Below are positions 58,121 through 64,000 of a stretch of DNA of 64,000 nucleotides, piece by piece. A model generated the notes under the pieces. It was not told the origin of the DNA, did no database searches, and saw only the letters and a list, made by a program, of their open reading frames with translations. The stretch covers positions 4,061,501 to 4,125,500 of the forward strand of contig CP064972.1 of the NCBI GenBank assembly GCA_016699405.1, given 5' to 3'. The stretch is from Holophagales bacterium (GTDB lineage Bacteria; Acidobacteriota; Thermoanaerobaculia; Multivoradales; JAGPDF01). Each line of letters opens with the position of its first letter. Within the stretch, counting starts at the first letter, position 1. The position numbers and the translations under genes were made by a program.

Positions 58121-59249
58121 TCAGACCGGAACGTCGTCGCCGTCGCCGGGGGTGGCGATCTGGCCCTTGAGGAACGCTTCGATGAACGGGTCGATGGCCC
58201 CGTCGAGGACGGCGTCGGTGTCGCCGATCGACAGGCCGGTGCGGTGGTCCTTGACCATGCGGTACGGCTGCAGCACGTAGCTGCGGATCTGCGAGCCCCA
58301 GGCGATGTCCATCTTCTCGCCCTCGCGCTTGTCCGACTCCTCCTTGCGCTTCTTCATCTCGAGGTCGTACAGGCGGGCACGCATCACCTTCATCGCCGAG
58401 GCGCGGTTCTTGATCTGGGAGCGCTCGTTCTGGCAGGTCACCACGATGCCGGTCGGCAGGTGGGTCATGCGCACCGCCGACTCGGTCCGGTTGACGTGCT
58501 GGCCACCGGCGCCGGAGGCCCGGTAGACGTCGATCTTCAGGTCCTTGTCGAGGATCTCGATCTCGATCGTGTCGTCGACCTCGGGGTAGACGTAGACCGA
58601 GGCGAACGAGGTGTGGCGCCGCGCCGCCGAGTCGAACGGGCTGATGCGCACCAGCCGGTGCACGCCGTTCTCGCCCTTGAGGAAGCCGAAGGCGTGCTCG
58701 CCGCGCACGGCGATCGTGGCGTTCTTGATCCCCGCCTCCTCGCCGTCCTGGCGGTCGAGCAGCTCGAGCTCGTAGCCCTTGCGCTCGGCCCAGCGGACGT
58801 AGAGGCGCAGCAGCATCTCGGCCCAGTCCTGCGACTCGGTGCCGCCGGCGCCGGAGTTGATCGCCACCAGTGCGGGCTTCTCGTCGTCCGGGCCGGAGAG
58901 CTTGATGTCGAGGTCGAGCTTGGCCAACTGGGGAGTGAGCCGCTCGGCGAAGGCCACGGCGTCCGGGTCGACCTCGGCGCCGGGCTCGGCGAGCAGCTCG
59001 AGCCAGGTGGCGAGCTCCGAAGCGTCGTCGCGCAGCTTCTTCAGCGTCTCGAGGCGGCGCTCGATCGCCCGCCGCTTCTGCAGCACCTGGGCGCTGTCGG
59101 CGGGACGATCCCAGAAGCCGGGCTGTTCGATCTGGCGGTCGATGTCGCGGAGGTTCTCTTCGAGTCCGACGTCCTCAAAGATACCCCCGGATCACGGCGA
59201 GCTTCTCGCCGAGATCTTGGAGCTGGTTCTGCAGGTCGATGGCGAGCAT
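58121..59249 (-). CDS. prfB: Peptide chain release factor 2 with programmed +1 frameshift
   Basis: RF2 reads UGA and UAA stop codons. The gene is in two frames: 24 codons from ATG 59249 end in RGYL then TGA (59177-59175); after skipping T59177 the frame continues from 59176 to 58121, giving 375 aa in total, the normal RF2 length. The slip site is the well-known CTT-TGA. Downstream the sequence has all RF2 features: the anticodon-like SPF in RLVRISPFDSAARRHTSF, GGQ in YRASGAGGQHVNRTESAVR, and SIGDTDAVLDGAIDPFIEAF near the C-terminus. It lies in a long operon between lnt and the methyltransferase. Gene callers that report only 58121-59086 miss the N-terminal 54 residues. Confidence 0.97.
59175..59189 (-). 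other. prfB +1 programmed frameshift site
   Basis: The coding strand reads CGGGGGTATCTTTGA: an internal Shine-Dalgarno (GGGGG) two bases before the slippery CTT, then the in-frame UGA. It matches the E. coli prfB signal in all but the first base, so RF2 level controls its own translation. After the TGA comes G, where E. coli has C. Confidence 0.97.
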
Positions 59250-59267
59250 GGTGTCGTCGACTCCCCT

Positions 59268-60839
59268 TCAGGCGGGCCGGGAGGATACCACGGCGGCTTC
59301 TTTCACTTGGCCACTCCGGGCACGGCGGACGAGCGCGAGGCATCCCCCCGCGACGAGGAAAGCCAGCGCCGGGACGAGCCACGGCGCGCGCGCGAACGGC
59401 GACAGGTCGCTGCGGCCGGCGAGCGGCGCGGCGAGGACCCCTTGGGCACCGACGTCGAGCGACGCCAGCAGGCGGCCGTCCGGGGCGACGATCGCCGAGA
59501 CGCCGGTGATCGCCGCCCGCACCAGCGGCCGGCGGTTCTCGGCGGCCCGGAACTGCGCGGCCCGCAGATGCTGCCAGGGGGCCGCGGTGTCGCCGTACCA
59601 GGCGTCGTTGGTCATCGTCGCGAGGATCGTCGCGCCGGCCCGCGTCAGCTCGGCGACTTCTCCCGGAAAGATCACCTCGAAGCAGATCGCCACGCCGAGC
59701 CGCTCGGCGCCGAGCGGCAAGAGCGACAGCGAGCGCGCCGGGCTGAGGTCGCCGGCGCCGCGGGCGATCTTGCCGAGGAACGGCAGCACGCGACGCAACG
59801 GCACGTACTCGCCGAACGGGACGAGATGACGCTTGGCGTAGCGACCGAGGACTCCCGACTCGCCGACCATCACCGCGGCGTTGAACGTCGCGCCGTCTTC
59901 CTCCGCCGGAGTGTTGAGCAGCACCGGGCATCCCATGGCGTTGAGCTCGGCGAGCGCCGCGACCAACGCCGGATCGCGCGGGTACTCGTACGGCCAGGCG
60001 GCGCTCTCCGGCCAGACGAGTAGCGCCGGTCGGTCACACGCCTGGCGCGACATGGCGAAGAGCCGCTCGGTCTGTCGCGCCACCGCCGCGGCGTCCCAGG
60101 CGACGAGATTCGGCGTGTTCGGCTGGATCGCCTTGATCCACATCGCCGGGCCGATCTCGCCCTCGCCGACCGCCCAGCGTCCGGCCACCGGCAGGAGGAC
60201 CGCCGGCAGGAGCAGGGCGAGCGCCGCGAGATCGAGGCTGCGCCGCCTCCAGGCCTGGGCGAGCGCGACATTGATCGCCACGAGCAGCCACGAGACACCG
60301 AAGGCGCCGATCCACGCGGCGAGCGGCAAGGCGCCCGGCATCGTCGTCCACGAGGTGGCGGCGAGGTTCCAGGGGAACCCCGAAAGCGCCACGCCGCGCA
60401 GCCACTCGAGCGCCACCCAGAGCGCCGGCAGGGCGAGCCACGCCCCGCGCACCGGTGAACGCCAGAGCCGTGCGCCGAGGGCGGCGAACGCCGCGTGGTA
60501 GAGGCCGAGGTAGGCGGCGAGGAGCAGCAGCGAGAGGCCCGCGAGCCAGCCGGGGAGCATGCCGTAGACCGTCAAGGTGTGGACGATCCAGGACATCGCC
60601 GTCGCCCAGCCGGCGATGCCGTGCAGCCAGCCGAGCCAGCCGGCGCGACGGCGGTCGAGCAGGAGGACGAGCGGAATCAGGGCGACGGGCGGCAGCCAGG
60701 CGGTGGCGTAACGCGCGAACGTCAGCCCCCAGAGCACGCCGCCGGCGATCGCCAGCGCCGGTGCGGCCAGAGCGGCGGCGCGCCGGCGCACGGCCGGCTC
60801 CGGCGCGGGGGCGCCGGTCGAGGGGGAAAGGCTCGACAC
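59268..60839 (-). CDS. lnt: Apolipoprotein N-acyltransferase
   Basis: A 523-aa inner-membrane enzyme that adds the third acyl chain to lipoprotein N-terminal Cys. Seven or so TM helices (about 22-215, plus one at the C-terminus) flank a nitrilase-fold periplasmic domain (about 225-480). The catalytic triad is visible: Glu in LLVWPESAAWP, Lys in YAKRHLVPFGEYVPLR, and Cys in VAICFEVIFPGE; the essential MTNDAWYGDTAAPWQHL segment follows. ALEWLRGVALSGFPWNLAAT in the membrane part is also diagnostic. Its gene is 18 nt after the SPOR gene and 18 nt before prfB. Presence indicates a Gram-negative outer membrane. Confidence 0.95.
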   Translation of the reverse strand: MSSLSPSTGAPAPEPAVRRRAAALAAPALAIAGGVLWGLTFARYATAWLPPVALIPLVLLLDRRRAGWLGWLHGIAGWATAMSWIVHTLTVYGMLPGWLAGLSLLLLAAYLGLYHAAFAALGARLWRSPVRGAWLALPALWVALEWLRGVALSGFPWNLAATSWTTMPGALPLAAWIGAFGVSWLLVAINVALAQAWRRRSLDLAALALLLPAVLLPVAGRWAVGEGEIGPAMWIKAIQPNTPNLVAWDAAAVARQTERLFAMSRQACDRPALLVWPESAAWPYEYPRDPALVAALAELNAMGCPVLLNTPAEEDGATFNAAVMVGESGVLGRYAKRHLVPFGEYVPLRRVLPFLGKIARGAGDLSPARSLSLLPLGAERLGVAICFEVIFPGEVAELTRAGATILATMTNDAWYGDTAAPWQHLRAAQFRAAENRRPLVRAAITGVSAIVAPDGRLLASLDVGAQGVLAAPLAGRSDLSPFARAPWLVPALAFLVAGGCLALVRRARSGQVKEAAVVSSRPA

Positions 60840-60857
60840 GGGGATCGTTCCGCCGGG

Positions 60858-61568
60858 CTACGGCTTGTCGGTCACGATCGCTTCGCGCGAGACGGTGCGG
60901 CGGACCTTCTCCACCACCGACTGGGCCTGCTCGCGGCGCGGATAGGGGCCGATGCGGACGCGGTAGAACTTCTGTCCGTCGCGCAGCACGGGCGAGATGA
61001 AGGCCTTGAAACCGCGCCGGATGAGATCCTGCTGGTAGCGCTTCGCCTTGCCCTCTTCACGACTGGAGATCACCTGGACGAAGAAGCCGGTGGACGCCGT
61101 CGCCGGCGCTGCCTCGGCGGTCGGCGGGGGGGTCGGCCGTGCCGGCTCGACCGTCGGCCGTGCGACCGGGGCCGCGGCGGTGGCGACGGGCGCCGCGGTC
61201 GGCTCCGGGACCAGCGTCGGCAGCGGCGCCACCGCCGTCGCGCCGACATCCTCGGCCAGCGTGCGGCCGGGGTGCGGCTCGAGCGTCGCGGCGGCGGGCG
61301 GCGCGACCGGAGTCGCCGGCGGCGCCCCAGCTCGCCGATCTTCCGAGAAGAACTTGAACTCGGCGATCGGCGGCTCGCCGCCGGCCTGCGCCACCGCGGC
61401 CTGGACGGGAGGACGCCCTTCGGAGCCGCCGCGGCCGATCCACACACCGGAGAAGAAGGCCACCAGCATGCAGGTCAACAGCAGCACGAACGCCACCAGC
61501 ACCTGGCGGCTGGTCAAGGCGATCTCGTAGTAGCTCGGCTCGTTCGGCTCGGGCGCGTCCACTCGCAA
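60858..61568 (-). CDS. SPOR-domain membrane protein
   Basis: A 236-aa type II membrane protein: short cytoplasmic N-terminus, one TM (about 22-45, QVLVAFVLLLTCMLVAFFSG), a 100-residue Ala/Pro/Thr-rich periplasmic linker, then a SPOR domain (about 158-236: GFFVQVISSREEGKAKRYQQ, FKAFISPVLRDGQKFYRVRI, GPYPRREQAQSVVEKVRR). SPOR domains bind denuded peptidoglycan at the division septum. FtsN, DedD and DamX share this form, but the linker lacks any FtsN signature, so I do not name it. Co-transcribed with lnt and slipin. Confidence 0.9.
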   Translation of the reverse strand: MRVDAPEPNEPSYYEIALTSRQVLVAFVLLLTCMLVAFFSGVWIGRGGSEGRPPVQAAVAQAGGEPPIAEFKFFSEDRRAGAPPATPVAPPAAATLEPHPGRTLAEDVGATAVAPLPTLVPEPTAAPVATAAAPVARPTVEPARPTPPPTAEAAPATASTGFFVQVISSREEGKAKRYQQDLIRRGFKAFISPVLRDGQKFYRVRIGPYPRREQAQSVVEKVRRTVSREAIVTDKP

Positions 61569-61579
61569 CTCCTTGGAGA

Positions 61580-62350
61580 TCAGCCCTTCCGGTTTTCGAG
61601 GAAGGACTTGATGAGGTCGACCGGCACCGGGAAGATGATCGTCGAGTTCTTCTCGGTGGCGATCTCGGTCAGTGTCTGCAGGTAGCGCAACTGCAACGTG
61701 ACGGGGTTCGGCGACATCATCTCGGCCGCCGCGGCGAGCGACTTCGAGGCCTGCAGCTCACCGTCGGCGTGGATGATCTTGGCGCGCTTCTCGCGCTCCG
61801 CCTCGGCCTGCTTGGCCATGGCGCGCTGCATCTCGGTCGGCAGGTCGACGTGCTTGACCTCGACCATCGAGACCTTGATCCCCCACGGGTCGGTGTGGGT
61901 GTCGATGATCTCCTGCAGCCGCTCGTTGAGGCTCTCCCGTTCGGAGAGCAGCGAGTCGAGGTCGGCCTGGCCGAGCACCGAGCGCAGCGTCGTCTGCGAG
62001 ATCTGACTGGTGGCGTAGAGGTAGTTCTCCACCGAGACCACGGCGCGCGCCGGGTCGACGACCCGGAAGTAGATCACCGCGTTGACCTTGACCGAGACGT
62101 TGTCGCGCGTGATGACGTCCTGCGGCGGCACGTCGAGCACCACGGTGCGCAGCGAGATGCGGATCATCCGGTCGATCGGCCAGAGGACGAAGATCAGACC
62201 CGGTCCCTTGGCGGTCTCGATCAGTCGTCCGAGCCGGAAGATCACCGCCCGCTCGTACTCGGGCAGCACGTTGATCCACTTGAAGATCAAGCCGACGACG
62301 AGAAAGACGAGCACGACGAACAGCATCGGGAATTCGGGCGAAACGGGCAT
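61580..62350 (-). CDS. Slipin (SPFH/stomatin-like) membrane protein
   Basis: A 256-aa SPFH protein. N-terminal TM (about 8-25, MLFVVLVFLVVGLIFKW) followed by INVLPEYERAVIFRLGRLIE, GPGLIFVLWPIDRMIRISLR, PPQDVITRDNVSVKVNAVIY and VVDPARAVVSVENYLYATSQ, the slipin core. The C-terminal coiled coil (about 165-210) includes AKQAEAEREKRAKIIHADGE, then MMSPNPVTLQLRYLQTL. Slipins form membrane microdomain oligomers and are typically paired with NfeD-type proteases, as here (3 nt after nfeD). The pair is thought to control membrane-protein quality or microdomain organisation. Confidence 0.94.
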   Translation of the reverse strand: MPVSPEFPMLFVVLVFLVVGLIFKWINVLPEYERAVIFRLGRLIETAKGPGLIFVLWPIDRMIRISLRTVVLDVPPQDVITRDNVSVKVNAVIYFRVVDPARAVVSVENYLYATSQISQTTLRSVLGQADLDSLLSERESLNERLQEIIDTHTDPWGIKVSMVEVKHVDLPTEMQRAMAKQAEAEREKRAKIIHADGELQASKSLAAAAEMMSPNPVTLQLRYLQTLTEIATEKNSTIIFPVPVDLIKSFLENRKG

Positions 62351-62353
62351 CGC

Positions 62354-63766
62354 TCACCTCCTGGCCGGCGTTGCCGGCCGAACCCGCAGAGTCAGGCCAT
62401 CCACGGAGACCACCTCGACCTCGGAGCCGGCGGCTACCGGTTCCGCGATCGACCCTTCGAGCTCGGCGTTCCAGTAGTCGCCGTCGAGCTTCACCTTGCC
62501 GCGCGGCGCGAGCGCTGACGTGACCGTGACGCGCGTCCCGACCATCCCTTCCGGACCGCTGCGCACCGGCCGTCGCGCCGCCCGCAACGCCACCCAGGCC
62601 AGGAAGCTGACGACGCCGAGGGCGAAGAGCGTGATGGCCGCGATGAGGCCGAGACTGACGCGCAGCGCGGGCTCGGCGCTGCGGAAGAGGAGGAGCGAGC
62701 CCAAGACGAGGGAGATGATACCGCCGACCGTGAGGAGACCGTAGCTCGTCACCTTGATCTCGGCGACGAACAGCACCAGGCCGAGCAGGATGAGCGCCAC
62801 CCCGGCGTAGTTGACCGGCAGCACCGAGAGCCCGAAGAACGCCAGAATCAGCGAGATGCCGCCCACCACCCCGGGCAGCACGGCTCCGGGGTGAGCGAGC
62901 TCGAAATAGAGGCCGAGGAACCCGAGGCTGAGCAGGATGTAGGCGAGATTCGGGTGCGCGAGGGTCGAGAGCAGGCGCTGCTGCGCGTTCATCTCGACGC
63001 GGCGCACGCTCGCCCCGGCGAGGTGGAGCACCCGCTTGCCCTGCGCCCCTTTCACGACCTCGCGACCCTCGAGCCCGGCGAGCAGCTCGGGCCAGCTCGC
63101 CGCCGAGAAGTCGACGAGCCCGGCAGCGAGGGCTTCGGCGGCGGAGAACGAACGGCTCTCGACGACCGCCTTCTCCGCCAGCGCCTGGTCGCGCCCGCGT
63201 CGCCCGGCGAGCGAACGGATCGTCGCCGCGGCGTCCTGCTCCACTTTCTTGCCCATCACCCCTTCGATCGTCTCGCCCTGGCCGCCCACCGGGTGCGCCG
63301 CGCCGGTGTTGGTGCCCGGTGCCATCACCGCGATGTCGCCGGCCATCAACAGGAAGAACCCCGCCGAGGCCGCCTGCGAGCCGCTCGGCGCCACCCAGAC
63401 GACGACCGGGATCGGCGTGCCGAGCATCGCGGTGAAGATCCGCCGCGTCGAATCGAGCGCCCCACCCGGCGTGTTCAGCTCGAGGACGAAGGCGACAGCC
63501 CCGGAAGCCTCCGCCTCCGCGATCGCCTCGACGACGAACTGCTCGGCGACCGGATGGATGATCGAGTCGAGGCGGGCGCGAACGATCTCGGGACCGACCG
63601 GAGGAACGGGCGTGGCGGCGGAAGTGGCGGCAGACGTCGCCGCGGGAGTGGCGGCCGAGCTCGGGGTCTCTCCGGCCACCACCGGAAGCAGGCCCGCGAG
63701 CCCCAGGAACAGAGCTCCGAGAAGGGTCCGACCGGAGCGCCGGGAAGCGGCACAAGTGCTTGTCAT
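62354..63766 (-). CDS. NfeD family membrane-bound serine protease (ClpP-class)
   Basis: A 470-aa protein with signal peptide (about 1-32) and an Ala/Thr-rich linker. The protease domain (about 58-260) shows FVLELNTPGGALDSTRRI, WVAPSGSQAASAGFFLLMAG with the Ser nucleophile in the xSGSQAASAG-type elbow, and MAPGTNTGAAHPVGG; a Lys of the Ser-Lys dyad lies downstream in MGKKVEQD. Four or five TM helices occupy about 285-395, and a C-terminal OB-fold NfeD domain (about 405-470: GMVGTRVTVTSALAPRGKVK, VDGLTLRVRP) follows. The full-length form, paired with slipin (stomatin operon partner protein), is like Pyrococcus PH1510. First gene of the nine-gene operon; AAGGAA precedes the ATG. Confidence 0.93.
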   Translation of the reverse strand: MTSTCAASRRSGRTLLGALFLGLAGLLPVVAGETPSSAATPAATSAATSAATPVPPVGPEIVRARLDSIIHPVAEQFVVEAIAEAEASGAVAFVLELNTPGGALDSTRRIFTAMLGTPIPVVVWVAPSGSQAASAGFFLLMAGDIAVMAPGTNTGAAHPVGGQGETIEGVMGKKVEQDAAATIRSLAGRRGRDQALAEKAVVESRSFSAAEALAAGLVDFSAASWPELLAGLEGREVVKGAQGKRVLHLAGASVRRVEMNAQQRLLSTLAHPNLAYILLSLGFLGLYFELAHPGAVLPGVVGGISLILAFFGLSVLPVNYAGVALILLGLVLFVAEIKVTSYGLLTVGGIISLVLGSLLLFRSAEPALRVSLGLIAAITLFALGVVSFLAWVALRAARRPVRSGPEGMVGTRVTVTSALAPRGKVKLDGDYWNAELEGSIAEPVAAGSEVEVVSVDGLTLRVRPATPARR

Positions 63767-63790
63767 GGTGGCATTTCCTTGCAGGTTTCG

Positions 63791-63799
63791 AGTATAGCA
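63791..63799 (-). promoter_or_regulatory. Extended -10 promoter (TGCTATACT) for the nine-gene operon
   Basis: On the minus strand TGC-TATACT is a near-ideal extended -10. Transcription would start about 18-20 nt before ATG 63766, leaving room for the AAGGAA Shine-Dalgarno. No -35 was needed or found. It is the only good promoter seen for the genes from nfeD to the NUDIX hydrolase. Confidence 0.55.
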
Positions 63800-63878
63800 G
63801 CCACCCCGCCGCGCCGGCTCGCCGAGCCGCCGTCGTCGCGCTCGAAGACCTCCGCCACCGCGAGCGACGAAGCTACCC

Positions 63879-64000
63879 CTACAGCAGCCGCTCTTTCTTC
63901 CTATTCAGGTTCGAAACCACCAGCCGCACCTCATCGACATCGGCTTGATCGGATGGAGCCGCTCGCGAACAGACCAACATCAGGCCGAGAAGGCCCGACT
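63879..64000 (-). CDS. C-terminal end of an unknown gene entering from the right edge
   Basis: A minus-strand frame open to the window edge and ending at TAG 63879-63881. About 40 residues are readable (SGLLGLMLVCSRAAPSDQAD then VDEVRLVVSNLNRKKERLL). The start is not visible unless the ATG at 63979-63981 is used. The hydrophobic LLGLMLVCSRA followed by a polar tail could equally be a short lipoprotein-like peptide. No family recognised. The rest of 63767-63878 holds only the nfeD promoter. Confidence 0.3.
   Translation of the reverse strand, partial: SGLLGLMLVCSRAAPSDQADVDEVRLVVSNLNRKKERLL

Noticed and set aside
1..64000. Search for CRISPR arrays, tRNAs, rRNA, transposases and phage genes.
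   Set aside because: No regularly spaced repeats, tRNA-like cloverleaf ends, or recombinase/transposase motifs were seen by eye; short tRNAs could still be missed without a covariance search.

Overview
The window is about 70% GC DNA from a Gram-negative, aerobic heterotroph. Carboxypeptidase-regulatory/TonB receptors, VPS10-type propeller proteins, NfeD/slipin, a class II photolyase and many PAS-based sensors together point to Acidobacteriota, perhaps the Thermoanaerobaculia/Holophagae side. That placement is an inference from gene content; Myxococcota would be the main alternative. I saw no rRNA, tRNA, CRISPR array, insertion sequence or phage gene. Gene density is high, and neighbours are often coupled by ATGA/GTGA/TTGA overlaps.

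Region by region. 1-4.2 kb: a leftward cluster of a GntR/FCD regulator, a TonB-dependent receptor and a cyanophycinase cut by the left edge. 4.3-13 kb: heme A synthase (ctaA), then a transport block with CstA, an APC amino-acid permease, a GT39-type membrane glycosyltransferase and a DAACS symporter. 13-20 kb: exported and envelope proteins, including an ECF sigma / anti-sigma / tandem Spy-like set and a large secreted phytase-like plus nuclease fusion. 20-34 kb: a signalling block with a decayed PAS/GAF sensor, two PAS histidine kinases (one with an N-terminal receiver), a Ser/Thr kinase, a REC-PAS-GAF-HD-GYP protein and an NtrC-type sigma-54 activator.

34-38.8 kb is the most unusual part. 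It is a seven-gene rightward operon: DUF4388-Roadblock fusion, two V4R-like proteins, a cysteine-desulfurase-like PLP enzyme, a small unknown protein, a ParA-type ATPase and a second Roadblock-like protein. Three tandem palindromic sites and a sigma-54-like promoter lie between the NtrC-type gene and this operon. I propose it as a signal-controlled, possibly spatially organised system for which I know no described counterpart.

39-53.6 kb: a decayed nucleotidyltransferase pair, a 2H phosphoesterase coupled to a VPS10 propeller protein, a Zur-like regulator facing a znuACB-NlpC operon, a class II photolyase, an HpnR-like cobalamin radical SAM protein, Kup and a divergent anion/Na+ permease. 53.6-63.8 kb: one nine-gene leftward operon running nfeD - slipin - SPOR - lnt - prfB (with the classic +1 frameshift) - methyltransferase - glycosyltransferase - membrane protein - NUDIX hydrolase. 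A partial unknown gene enters from the right edge.
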